A DNA stretch of 36,127 nucleotides from Chrysochromulina tobinii (Eukaryota > Haptophyta > Prymnesiales > Chrysochromulinaceae). The stretch lies in assembly GCA_001275005.1 (NCBI GenBank), contig JWZX01002262.1, positions 1-36,127 of the forward strand. Direction: 5' to 3'. Numbering within the stretch: the stretch's first letter is position 1; each line of letters opens with the position of its first letter. Shown in pieces: positions 27,176 to 36,039 of the stretch. Below the pieces are notes generated by a model. The model ran no database searches. It was not told where the DNA came from and saw nothing but the letters and a program-made list of their open reading frames with translations. The position numbers and the translations under genes were made by a program.

Positions 27176-29410
27176 TCACGCGCATTTTTTCCGGAAGAGC
27201 TCCATTTGCTCCAAAGTCAAGCCCTCAAGATCTGTTGCAACCTTGGCTTCTTGCATAACGGTGCGTATCATCAACGTGCACATGTGATCGACGAGCCGGA
27301 AGACGGGCTGATTCAAGGGCTCGTCCGAACGGCGCATATTCTGCGAGAGAAATGCAGCATATTCAGCTGGCCGATCGTTCCGCAGAGTGAGGATCATCGC
27401 GCCGGCGTCCTCGAAGCCGTGCTCGTAGATTTGCATGTCAGTCGGCAGGCACATAAAGCACGCGCAGTGCACAATAACCTCCAGAAAGTCCTCGAAGCAG
27501 ATCTGGTGCACCTTTCTGCGAGAGGCCAGTTTACGATCATCGAGGACTCGCATGCGGCTCCACGTAAATGCGAGGTCCTGCTCTGTCGTAGTGAAGTCGT
27601 TGCCGATCAGCTTGAAATCTTTGACCATGTCCTTCCATTCTACATAACTGAGAATCTTGAGGTCGTCCATCTGATCGCCAACATGTCCTTCGCCGCGTGC
27701 GTAAATCGTAAAGATGGCCATCAAGCTCTCTTTGTAGCTCTGAAGGATGTCATCCACGTCTTGAATATAGCAGTGCTCGTTGCGATACATTCGCCTATCG
27801 TAGAGGGCGTGGCGGTTTACATGGGGCAAAAACTTGAAGTTGATGAGCTGGCGGAGAGCCGCTGGGACGCTGGTAAACTCGCCAGTGGACACGAAGCGCA
27901 AGACGGCCATGCGCACTAGCATCTCTATCCACTCTCGCCGGTCGAGCATGCGCCCCTTTTTCTGCATGCCGGCTTCATCTGTGCCAGCATTCACCAGGAT
28001 GAAGAGTTGATCGAACGCCGTCAGGTTGCACGTCTTCGACCCTGGGACGTAGATGTCGCAGTCGTCGATGAGTGCCTTGAACGCGTTTAGGTTCATGTGG
28101 AAAATGTCGTCCGTCGAACCGAGCGTAGAATAGAAGTCATAGATGCTATAAATGAGCTCAGCATTATCCCACAGGACGTCAAAGCATGCGCTTATGCAGT
28201 GCGCCGACTCGTCCTGTTTCATCAAGAATCCCCTCGTATTGTGACTGACCAAGCACAGCTCCCAATCTAGTTCTAAGCACGATCGAAGAAACGCCTCGGT
28301 CTCGTGGTAGTCTCTCGACTCCGCCCAGGCCTTACGAGGCTTCCAAATCGACTTGTCGAGGGACCACGGCTGCACCACCGCCTCCACCTTCTCGACACTC
28401 TTAAACTGACGGACGACGATGTCGGGAATTTCCCCGGCAAGTTCGGGAACGAAGTATCGATCGTTCGCAACGTCGCGCAGCGCCCGGTTGAACACTCTGT
28501 GCTGCTCGTCCGTCGTCGGTCGTCGTCCTGCGACTTTCAACTGTCTCTCCGCGCGCTCTTGGTGCTTGTAGTGCGCTTCGTCGAACACTTGAGCTGCAAC
28601 GATTGCGTGTTCCGGCATCTTCCACCAGCGGGGCGCCTTCGACCGTAGCGCTGGTCTCGAGATTATACCTTTACGCACAAGCAGCGCTGACAATGTCGTT
28701 GAACGGCCCGTCCTGCGTCGATAGACATTGCGTTGATAGGACTGTTGCACGAATTTTTCCACTCTGCGCCAGGCCGGGCTCCGTTCCTTCTCTGCCGGGG
28801 GCACCCATTCAGGGAGGGCCGGGGCCGGGGCCGGGGCAGGTGCGAGGGGGGAGGGGGGAGGGGGAGGGGGAGGAGTAGCAGATCGTTCCGGTCTCACGAT
28901 CCACCTCCGCCTTGCTACCATTTGGAAGCCAGATAGCTTCTTCTTCTCGGCATCGACGATCCGCAATGCAGCTTTTGTCCAGTGCTCAGCGTCTTTACCT
29001 CTCATCGGCACGGTGCACACGGTCCCAAGATCGTCTGTGAATGTCGGAGCAGGCGATTGACGAAACCAGGCGTGAGGGTACCGCTCGGCATCTGTTTGCG
29101 CTGCCAGTCCGTGAGCTGCATGCGTTTTCGCCCAAGTTGGTGCTGGCCTGTAATGAGGCACAGATCTTGGACTAGAGAGCTCGTCTTCCCGCGGCGTCGT
29201 TCTTTCCCGAATGCGTGCGCGTATCATTCGTGCCGTTTGTTGTGAAGGTGCATTACTGCGTGAGTCGTGCTCAATGGTGTCCTGCAAGGGCGGCGGAGGC
29301 CGCGGCTTCAAGGCACGTCCTCCCTGCTCAAGTACCACGGCCGGCAATGTTTGAGTGAGTGCCCAGCCGGTGATTAACTTGTCTGCCCGTTGTTGGATCA
29401 CGGCCGACAT
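27176..29410 (-). CDS. Conserved flagellate-type helical protein of unknown function
   Basis: The first ATG of the frame is at 29410 (MSAVIQQRADKLITGW), giving 744 residues; the open frame extends 22 codons further without an ATG, so an upstream exon is possible. The first 350 residues are Arg/Pro-rich, with a Pro run and basic helices (RRVEKFVQQSYQRNVYRRR). The C-terminal half is a well-formed helical domain: CFDVLWDNAELIYSIYDFYS, FHMNLNAFKALIDDCDI, AFDQLFILVN, DRREWIEMLVRMAVLRF, DRRMYRNEHCYIQDVDDIL, YVEWKDMVKDFKLIG and CFEDFLEVIVHCACF. From general familiarity this pattern resembles calmodulin-like helical proteins common in flagellated protists, with EF-hand-like spacing but degenerate Ca2+ loops. 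An axonemal role is inference only. Confidence 0.78.
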   Translation of the reverse strand: MSAVIQQRADKLITGWALTQTLPAVVLEQGGRALKPRPPPPLQDTIEHDSRSNAPSQQTARMIRARIRERTTPREDELSSPRSVPHYRPAPTWAKTHAAHGLAAQTDAERYPHAWFRQSPAPTFTDDLGTVCTVPMRGKDAEHWTKAALRIVDAEKKKLSGFQMVARRRWIVRPERSATPPPPPPPSPLAPAPAPAPALPEWVPPAEKERSPAWRRVEKFVQQSYQRNVYRRRTGRSTTLSALLVRKGIISRPALRSKAPRWWKMPEHAIVAAQVFDEAHYKHQERAERQLKVAGRRPTTDEQHRVFNRALRDVANDRYFVPELAGEIPDIVVRQFKSVEKVEAVVQPWSLDKSIWKPRKAWAESRDYHETEAFLRSCLELDWELCLVSHNTRGFLMKQDESAHCISACFDVLWDNAELIYSIYDFYSTLGSTDDIFHMNLNAFKALIDDCDIYVPGSKTCNLTAFDQLFILVNAGTDEAGMQKKGRMLDRREWIEMLVRMAVLRFVSTGEFTSVPAALRQLINFKFLPHVNRHALYDRRMYRNEHCYIQDVDDILQSYKESLMAIFTIYARGEGHVGDQMDDLKILSYVEWKDMVKDFKLIGNDFTTTEQDLAFTWSRMRVLDDRKLASRRKVHQICFEDFLEVIVHCACFMCLPTDMQIYEHGFEDAGAMILTLRNDRPAEYAAFLSQNMRRSDEPLNQPVFRLVDHMCTLMIRTVMQEAKVATDLEGLTLEQMELFRKKCA

Positions 29411-29911
29411 TTGCAGGCCGTTCGCCTCGAACGTGCGCGCAGCGCGCGCACGTGCGTGCGAGGTCGTCGGGGGCACTACCCGGTATACTGTAACTGTTGT
29501 AAGGAAACATGAAAGTTGAAACTCAATTTACTGTACCGGTAAGTGCCGGACTTGAGGCGCTCGGCGCTGTGGCGTCCTGTCGGCGGTGGCGGCCCGGAGG
29601 CCTGGACGCTGGAGACGGCTCGTGGTGGTGCCGAAAAATCATCGATTTAAAAAACGATTACGTAAATGTAAAATGATTATTTCACCCTTGCTCGTTGCTG
29701 CATCTACAGCCGTACTGCCGGCCCCTTACAATTGTACCTCCAGCGCCCGGCGCGCGCATCACACACGTCGGGCCTTCGTGCAGATCATCGTTCACAGAAT
29801 GTTGCGCGTCTCCACACTCCAGTCTGCTCTTCTCGGGCGGGATAGCCACGTCTTTCCCTCGTCTGTCCTCGCCTTTCATTCACGAGTTCTGTCCCTACAC
29901 TCGCAATGTGC
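29411..29911. other. Intergenic spacer
   Basis: This holds the upstream region of the flagellate-type gene and the 3' region of the RING/SUMO-like gene. Around 29640-29680 there is an AT-rich patch with repeated CGATT units. Open frames are short and not convincing. Confidence 0.5.
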
Positions 29912-31205
29912 TCATCCGGACGGTATGGCGGCAGCGGCGGCCGGCGACGCACCGGTAGCGGTGGATGGCGGCGCTCCGAGGGCTCCGCTGCCACCCGTCC
30001 GGTGGCGAAGGGTGGAGAGGCGACTGGCGCGCTGGTTCGCCCGGAGTGTGGGCACCCAGAAGGCATCGAGACGGTCGTTATCGACCATGTGCAGCGACTC
30101 GGGTGTCTGTACATCTCGGACCTCGACGCCACGGTATTTGAAGCTGACTAGGCGTCGCTCGATTTCCTGTCGCTCGCAGTAAGCGGAGGTGAGGCGGCTA
30201 AAAGGAGTCGTCGCGAGCAGCCGAAAGACCACCTGTCGGGGCGCGGGCGGGGGAGGGGGAGGGCTGAGAACGGCTGCGCGGCGAGCGTGCGCCCTGGTGG
30301 TGCACGAGCCTGGACGAGCGGGGAGCGCCAGCTCTCGTACCTCCGGGTGGTGGCCTCTGCCTTCGCCAAGCAGGTTGACGACTTTGATGTGGAGGGTGCT
30401 CAGCTGCGCGTCGGGCGGCATCGTCGGCCGCTCAGGATGCTTGCCCTTCCAATGTTTATACCAATCTTCTTTGCGCGCGTCCCACGCGCGCCGCCGCACC
30501 CTGTAGTCATCGAGCGACTCGGAGCATACCTCCTCAAGTGAGAGCGCCTCACGTATGCGGTCGAGGTAGTCGTTGAGTTGGGGCTGCAGGGCGGGCCGCT
30601 GGGGCGGCAGCGGCTGCCGGCACGTGGGGCATGTGAGTTGCTCGGCTGACGACACCTGGTCGTGATGGAAGATGCTGCGCGCAACGCGTCAAGGGCGTGG
30701 GACGGAGTCAGCAGCGTGGGAGAGGGGCAGGCATTGCATGGGGCGCTCAGGATAGGTGGCGGGCGAGCACGCACCACTGGCCGCAGAAGGTGTGCCCACA
30801 CGGAAGCACGTGCGGGCGGCACAGAAGCCCAAGGCAGACGCCGCATAAGAGCTCGTCCAGTTCCTTGGCTGCCTCCGAGCGCTGCTGCCTAACAACGCCG
30901 ACCTTCAGCCCGTAGCCAACCTTCTCGGGGACCCAACGCGCGGCCTCCTCAAGCGTGAGCAGGACCGTGCGATCGACGCGGCGCAGCGCCGAGGCGCTGC
31001 CTCCCACCACAGAATAGCTCTGGCCACCAGCATGCTCCGCCACCCGAACCAAGGACAGGGATGCATCGCCCTCACCTTCGCCCTCGTGTATTTCCAGCAC
31101 GAGACTGTCAGCTGCGAGCGGCGGTGGACCGGCGCTCGTCGCCCATTCCTCCGAAGAGCCCGCCGCGTCGAGCGGCCGCTTGCGCGAGCTCTTGCGCAGC
31201 GGCAT
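29912..31205 (-). CDS. RING finger fused to a SUMO-like domain, three exons
   Basis: Exons 31205-30775, 30674-30341 and 30232-29912 give 361 residues. Intron 1 (30675-30774, gtgcgt...gcgcag, phase 2) rebuilds the ring as C121-x2-C124, C136-x-H138-x2-C141-x2-C144 (CGHTFCGQC) and C159-x2-C162 (CPTC), a complete C3HC4 RING. Intron 2 (30233-30340, gtacga...gacag, phase 0) joins STLHIKVVN...HHPE to VVFRLLATTPFSRLTSAYCERQ. That second region (236-314) is a SUMO-like fold: TTPFSRLTSAYCERQ, LVSFKYRGVEVRDVQTPESL and MVDNDRLDAFWV match SUMO strand and helix positions. RING proteins are usually E3 ligases; SUMO folds are bound by SUMO-interacting motifs or by E2 UBC9. A 47-residue Ser/Thr/Ala/Gly tail follows, with a GG pair inside it. 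The start is the first ATG (MPLRKSSRKRPLD). Confidence 0.85.
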
Positions 31206-31373
31206 GGTGCTTCCGCAGAGACAGTGAGTGGCGGACAGCCTGGTCCGTTTTCCTGTTTAACGCTCAATACAACGCGAAACGACTGCAGTCCCGCGTAGGA
31301 GGAACCGGTGTATTGGAACCGGGTTTGCAAATCGCGCATTAATTTTTTCGCTCGGCTCGACGCGCCTCTGAAC

Positions 31374-31989
31374 ATGGACGGTCCGCTTCCACTGGTCTGC
31401 GCGCTGTGCGGCGCGCCGACTCGCATCTTGCACACGACGCTGGAGGAGCTCATTCTGCTGTGCAGCGAGCTGGAGGTGCGGCGTCTCGCATGCGTGTGCG
31501 CCCTTGCCAATATGCGTTACTTGTGCCTTCACTTTCATGTTTGGTCGTTGCTGCTTTCCCCCGCAGTGCCCTTGGCCACTCGACGAGGCCGACGTGGAGG
31601 TGCTCTGCGTAGCTGCAACCGATGAGCGCGTCGCGCTGTACCGTGCTGCCTTGAAGCAGCGGCCGTCGCCACGGCCGCAGCCACGCCGATGTGCTGCCAC
31701 TGCTGCCGCCTCTGCCTCGTCTGTTGCCTCGTCGATGCCGCCTCCTGCCCCTCATCGCGATTCTTCCGCCGAAACGGATGAGCTGCAACGTATCAGCAAC
31801 ATGCTTATGCAGTCAACGCCTACCAGCTCTCCCGCCCTTCGACCGGGCGAGCCGCATGTGCACCGGCTGCCATCTCTGGACTCGCTACCGCCCTCGACGC
31901 TGCTCGGCCCGGCTGCGGGCAGCGCGCAGAGCCATGAGATGGCGGCTTTCGAGCTGCCGCCCACTTTCCCGGCACCGCCGCCGCTATAG
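31374..31989 (+). CDS. Small zinc-ribbon protein, two exons (USPL1 N-terminus-like module)
   Basis: Exon 1 is 31374-31475 and exon 2 is 31567-31989, giving 174 residues. The intron 31476-31566 (gtgcgg...cccgcag, phase 0) joins ...LLCSELE to CPWPLDEADVEVL. The ribbon uses C9/C12 (LVCALCG) and C30/C35 (LCSELEC), so the fourth zinc ligand is created only after splicing. The layout CxxC, then E(x)ILLC, then C-x-(Y/W)PL resembles the N-terminal module of the SUMO isopeptidase USPL1, judged from memory. No protease domain follows; the rest is a Ser/Pro/Ala-rich tail with LQRISNMLMQS. It is divergent from the RING/SUMO-like gene, with 168 bp between starts. Confidence 0.7.
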
Positions 31990-32283
31990 TTCGTTGCTTC
32001 ACGTACGATCTAGTCTTGGTTCTCTAATTACAGCAGCCCGTATAGCGTATACAAAGTACAGTGTATGTACTACGTAGTAGAAACAAAAGCGCAGCGGGAT
32101 AGTAGTAGAGATCGCTCGCTCGCTCCGGGGTTACCCTAGATCAACTTGTCCCTCAAAGATTTTCCGATGAACCAAATTCACAAGACTCGGGGCGTGTTCA
32201 CAGGCCGGAGTGGGCGGCTCGGCGGCTGTGGCGCCCGTCGGCTCGGGCAGCCCTGAATCCGCGATTGACGCACTGCTCTCATC
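31990..32283. other. Intergenic spacer
   Basis: This lies between the zinc-ribbon stop and the start of the 1027-residue gene. The 32030-32120 stretch has several near-repeats of GTA-rich sequence (TATACAAAGTACAGTGTATG). No ORF or RNA gene recognised. Confidence 0.45.
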
Positions 32284-35200
32284 ATGCTCGGTGCTCCAAT
32301 AATCGAGGATCACGTGCCCAAGCCTGAAGACGAGGACGACGCATCGTCTTCGTCGCATGGGGATGCGGCCTCTCCCAAGGGCGACGCCGCCTCCGCCGCC
32401 GCCGCGACGAAGAAGACATCTAACAAAGACTTGTTCGGCGATGCGGCGGACACGCAGGCGGCGCCTGAACCGCCGCCGGCCGGGATGGTCAGTACCGAAG
32501 ACCTCCTCGGCGGAAACCAGATGAGCGCGCCGCAACCAGGGTTTGGAGGCACGGGTGGCCTTGATGACCTCTTCAGCACAATCACGATGAGCACCCCGGA
32601 TTCAGCTCCGGCAACACCGCCAGCGGGGTTCGGTGGCATGGGCGGCTTCGACGACGCATTTGGTGGTCCGCCTGTGGAAGACAGTTCGACTGAGAACATG
32701 GCTGAGATGGCAGCAGCCATGGCAGCCGCGGGAACCGAACTCGAGGCGGCGAAGGCGGAGGCGGCGGCGAAGGCAGAGCTGGCAGCGAAGGCGGAGCTGG
32801 CCGCCGCGGAAGTCAAGGTGGCCAAGTATGATGCGGTGGCCAAGAAGAAGAGAGAAGCGGCCATTTCTCCGGAGAAAGTAGCGGCCCTTTCTCCTTCGGC
32901 TAAGGCGGCGGCAGCCGAACTGGTAGCCAATATGGTCGCCGATTTCGATGCGGCGAAGGCGGATGCGGTGGCGAAGGCTGCGATCGCACTCGATGCGGCG
33001 AAGGCGGAGGCAGCGGCGAAGGCGGAGGCCGCGGCGAAGGCGAAGGCTGCGATCGCACTCGATGCGGCGAAGGCGGAGGCAGCTGCGAAGGCGGAGGCCG
33101 CGGCGAAGGCGAAGGCTGCGATCGCACTCGATGCGGCGAAGGCGGAGGCAGCTGCGAAGGCGGAGGCCGCGGCGAAGGCTGCCGCACTAGCGGCTGCTCG
33201 TGCTGCGATCAATACTGACACAACGCAAACGGCCCCGGCACTGTCCGCGCTTCTAGCCGTCACCTCGTCGCCGAAGCAGCACGCGCGTCATATGACGACT
33301 GTGCAGCTTCGCACGCTACTGTACGAGCACGGTGTCGAAGCGCCGGAGGGAGCGGACCGAGAGGCGCTCGAAGCTCTGGTGGCGAGCCTGGCGGCGCTGA
33401 ACAATGGCGCAGCAGCTGCAACACACCCAGATCTGATGCTCCCACACATGATCCATCGAGACACTCCGATGTTCCACGATCGAGACTTTCCATCCTCGAG
33501 CTCCGCGCTCTACAGCTTGCCCGCCGTCTCGGCTGACTCTGAGTACGTCCCTCATTACAGCTCACCCGGCGTCTCGGCTGACTCTGAGTACGTCCCTCAT
33601 TACAGCTCACCCGCCGTCTCGGCCCACTCGCCCCACGGCTCTCTTCTCTCCACCAAGCTCTCGCTGGACAAGAAGAAGTTGGTGGCGCACCAAATCAAGA
33701 AGCACGCACGCGTGGTCTACTCGCAGGAGATCTCGATGACCCAGAAACGCATGTGCGGCCTCGTCTTCTTATGGCTTTCGGTCGCCTCGTTCTATACCAC
33801 TCGGTGGGCGCTCGAGCCGCTCAATAAGCCACCACCGCCGCCCGCGATGCCGCCACTCCCGCCGGCACCGCCGTCATCGCCGTTGCCACCGGCCGTGCCC
33901 CCATCGCCATCCCCTCCGCCGCCTTCTCTGCCTCCGCCGCCTCCGCCGTCGCCGCTGCCGCCCACGCCTGACCCGCCGCCTCCCCCGCCACCGATGGTGC
34001 CACCGTTACTGCCACCGCCCTCCCCGTCACCATCGCTGCCGCCACCCTCCCCTCTACCGCCGCCGCCATCCCCGTCGCCCGCGCTGCCGCCACCCGCCCC
34101 TCCGCCCTCGCCGACGCCCTCGCTGCCGCCACCCTCCCCTTCGCCGACAGTGCCGCCCTCGCCACCGCCCTCTTCGCCGCCGTCGCCCCCTCCCTCGCCA
34201 CCACATCCGGCGGTGCCACCTGCGCCGCTGCAGCCGGGTGGCGAGTACCGGCCCGTGGTGGTTACCAAATTCGTCATCGAGGGTGCCGGGGATTCCTTTG
34301 ACGAGCTCGCCTTCCGAAAAGCCCTCGCCAAGCAGCTCGGCGCCGTGCCAGCCGACGTATCTCGGCTCGAGATCTCCAGCTCGCGCATCTCAGAAGGCGA
34401 GCTCGCGCAGCTCAGGCGAGATGCGCTCGCGCGCGAGCGCACTTCGCTCTTTGATGATCTCGCAGCTCGAGAACGAGAATACGACGCCTCGCAGGCGTAT
34501 CGGGACCTCGCGATCCAGAGCCACTCGACCAGTGTGCCTGCGGTCCGTCGCGAGCTCGATCTGGATCGGGATCAGGATCGACCTGCGGTACGTCGCGAGC
34601 TCGACCACTCACGTCGCGAGCTGGATACCGCAGTCATCGTGGTCTCGGCGCGGGTGATCATGCCTACGATCGCTGCGGCAGACGCGGCGAGCCACTCTCT
34701 GAGCATCAGCACCAGTACTCTCTCGCAGACACTTAGAGTGGCAGTTGTGTCCGTCGAAGCGTCCGCCGAGAAGATGGCCTTCTCTGCACCGTCGCCACCG
34801 CCACCGGTGCCGTCGCCGCCTTTGCCGCCCAGTCCGCCGCCACCCTCTCGACCACCGCCCTCACCGCCGCCTCCGCCACCGCCCTCTCATCCGCCACCCT
34901 CACCGAAGCCTAGCGAGCCTCCCCCACTGCCCCCGCCCATGCCGCCGCCCCCGCCGCCCATGCAGCCACCCACAATACCCCCGCTCTTGCCGCCGCCCTC
35001 GGCGCCTCCTCCTCCCGCGCCGCCGTCGATTCTGTCGCAGATCGAATCCTACCTACAGGACGAATTATTTCAGCGCGTGCTGCTCCTGGCCCCGTTGCTC
35101 TTCGCCACCCTCATCTCCTTTTTCTTCTTCCTCGACGCACCACGCGCCACTCGCGCGGTGGTGGGCATCGTCACGTGCCAGTGCTGCGAAGAGAAAAGGC

Positions 35201-35367
35201 CCTACACCCCCATGTACGACCTCAACTACGACGAGGAGGCAAGTCGGGCATCCCGACAGTCGGGCAGCACCGGCAGTCCCTCCAGCTTCTCTCTGCCCGC
35301 CTCGGTCGGGCGCAGCAGGAAGCGGCCGACCCCGGGAGAGCCGAGCACCGTGTGCCTCGTCCAGTAG
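32284..35367 (+). CDS. Ala-rich / Ser-Pro-rich membrane protein
   Basis: A single-exon frame of 1027 residues. The N-terminus has DLFG, DLLGG and DDLF short motifs (adaptor-like by appearance). Next come an Ala/Lys/Glu-rich helix with three 23-residue repeats (AIALDAAKAEAAAKAE core), a segment resembling a SAP fold (MTTVQLRTLLYEHGVEAPEG), and two copies of a 15-residue unit (VSADSEYVPHYSSPx). A hydrophobic segment (MCGLVFLWLSVASFYTT, about residue 490) is followed by two long Ser/Pro runs of algal cell-wall type, separated by a folded region (VVVTKFVIEG, FRKALAKQLGAVPADVSRLEI, TAVIVVSARVIMPTI). A second hydrophobic segment (VLLLAPLLFATLISFFFFL) precedes a Cys-containing tail (VTCQCCEEKRPY). 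It is probably a surface or wall-linked membrane protein with the Ser/Pro region outside. No family symbol assigned. Confidence 0.8.
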   Translation: MLGAPIIEDHVPKPEDEDDASSSSHGDAASPKGDAASAAAATKKTSNKDLFGDAADTQAAPEPPPAGMVSTEDLLGGNQMSAPQPGFGGTGGLDDLFSTITMSTPDSAPATPPAGFGGMGGFDDAFGGPPVEDSSTENMAEMAAAMAAAGTELEAAKAEAAAKAELAAKAELAAAEVKVAKYDAVAKKKREAAISPEKVAALSPSAKAAAAELVANMVADFDAAKADAVAKAAIALDAAKAEAAAKAEAAAKAKAAIALDAAKAEAAAKAEAAAKAKAAIALDAAKAEAAAKAEAAAKAAALAAARAAINTDTTQTAPALSALLAVTSSPKQHARHMTTVQLRTLLYEHGVEAPEGADREALEALVASLAALNNGAAAATHPDLMLPHMIHRDTPMFHDRDFPSSSSALYSLPAVSADSEYVPHYSSPGVSADSEYVPHYSSPAVSAHSPHGSLLSTKLSLDKKKLVAHQIKKHARVVYSQEISMTQKRMCGLVFLWLSVASFYTTRWALEPLNKPPPPPAMPPLPPAPPSSPLPPAVPPSPSPPPPSLPPPPPPSPLPPTPDPPPPPPPMVPPLLPPPSPSPSLPPPSPLPPPPSPSPALPPPAPPPSPTPSLPPPSPSPTVPPSPPPSSPPSPPPSPPHPAVPPAPLQPGGEYRPVVVTKFVIEGAGDSFDELAFRKALAKQLGAVPADVSRLEISSSRISEGELAQLRRDALARERTSLFDDLAAREREYDASQAYRDLAIQSHSTSVPAVRRELDLDRDQDRPAVRRELDHSRRELDTAVIVVSARVIMPTIAAADAASHSLSISTSTLSQTLRVAVVSVEASAEKMAFSAPSPPPPVPSPPLPPSPPPPSRPPPSPPPPPPPSHPPPSPKPSEPPPLPPPMPPPPPPMQPPTIPPLLPPPSAPPPPAPPSILSQIESYLQDELFQRVLLLAPLLFATLISFFFFLDAPRATRAVVGIVTCQCCEEKRPYTPMYDLNYDEEASRASRQSGSTGSPSSFSLPASVGRSRKRPTPGEPSTVCLVQ
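32981..33187 (+). repeat. 69-bp coding tandem repeat, three copies
   Basis: CGATCGCACTCGATGCGGCG starts copies at 32981, 33050 and 33119, an exact 69-bp period (23 residues, Ala/Lys/Glu-rich). The last copy changes near its end. Confidence 0.9.
33519..33620 (+). repeat. 45-bp coding tandem repeat, two copies plus partial
   Basis: Two copies encode VSADSEYVPHYSSP with Gly or Ala following; a third unit begins VSAHSPHG and diverges. Confidence 0.85.
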
Positions 35368-35523
35368 GAGACGAACACCTGAAGAAACTTTATTATCTGT
35401 GCCGACATAAGTAAGTTTGCCTTCGCGAATTCGTCGAAGCGCGTTTGGCGTTTCGCGTTACCTATTTTTCTACGAACAAGCGGCAAGAGCAGGTGGGCAA
35501 GAGCAGGTGCGCCGGCCGGAGAT

Positions 35524-36039
35524 TTGCCCTTTGCGTAGATGTCAAAATTTTTTAGGCAAATGTCTATGTCTTAAATCATAATATCTTAGGCATATGTCGC
35601 GACACAACATAGACATTTACACACACATTCATAGCAAAGTGTCTCGACACGACATGACATTTGTGTTCTCCATGAATCAAAAATAGAATCAGCGCACTGA
35701 TTCGCGCGCGGGGGACATACGAGGCACCGGCTCATAACCGGCTCATAAAGTTTCGGAGAGTCCACCGCCGCCTCCGTCGATGCCGCAATCAGGAGGCTCG
35801 ATATCCACTCTTTGTGTTGGGGGTGAAGCGGTCCATGGCCGTTACGGTCGGTGTCGTTACATGTACCTGAGATATCTTCACGGGACACACTGAATGTAGG
35901 CAAATATCGCGACACGACACGACATTTTCGCACGGGACACACTGAATGGAGGCAAATGTCGCGACACGACACGACAATTTTCAGTCTTCATTTCTGGCAA
36001 ATGTTGCAAAAACTGTCGCGACAATTACGCAAAGGGCAA
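35524..36039. mobile_element. MITE-like element, 516 bp, with 8-bp target duplication
   Basis: The left end begins TTGCCCTTTGCGTA (35524-35537) and the right end finishes with its exact inverse, TACGCAAAGGGCAA (36026-36039), followed inward on both sides by a TGTC/GACA core. Immediately outside, CCGGAGAT occurs at 35516-35523 and again at 36040-36047, an 8-bp target-site duplication. No transposase frame fits inside, so it is non-autonomous. The interior is AT-rich relative to the flanks and holds several copies of a TCGCGACACGACACGAC motif and a 52-bp direct repeat. An 8-bp duplication fits hAT, P or Merlin-type DNA transposons; the terminal sequence itself does not decide. Confidence 0.82.
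35879..35981. repeat. 52-bp direct repeat within the MITE-like element
   Basis: CACGGGACACACTGAATG starts copies at 35879 and 35931; each continues into AGGCAAAT and TCGCGACACGACACGACA with few mismatches. Further single copies of the TCGCGACA core occur near 35596 and 36015. Confidence 0.85.

Noticed and set aside
35586-35972. A 128-residue minus frame inside the MITE-like element
   Set aside because: It crosses both copies of the 52-bp repeat, is very Cys-rich at both ends, and shows no transposase motif. A short central stretch (HKEWISSLLIAASTEAAV) looks protein-like but is too little to call.
35879-35981. CRISPR-like direct repeats
   Set aside because: There are only two adjacent copies with no spacers, inside a transposable-element-like block of a eukaryotic genome.
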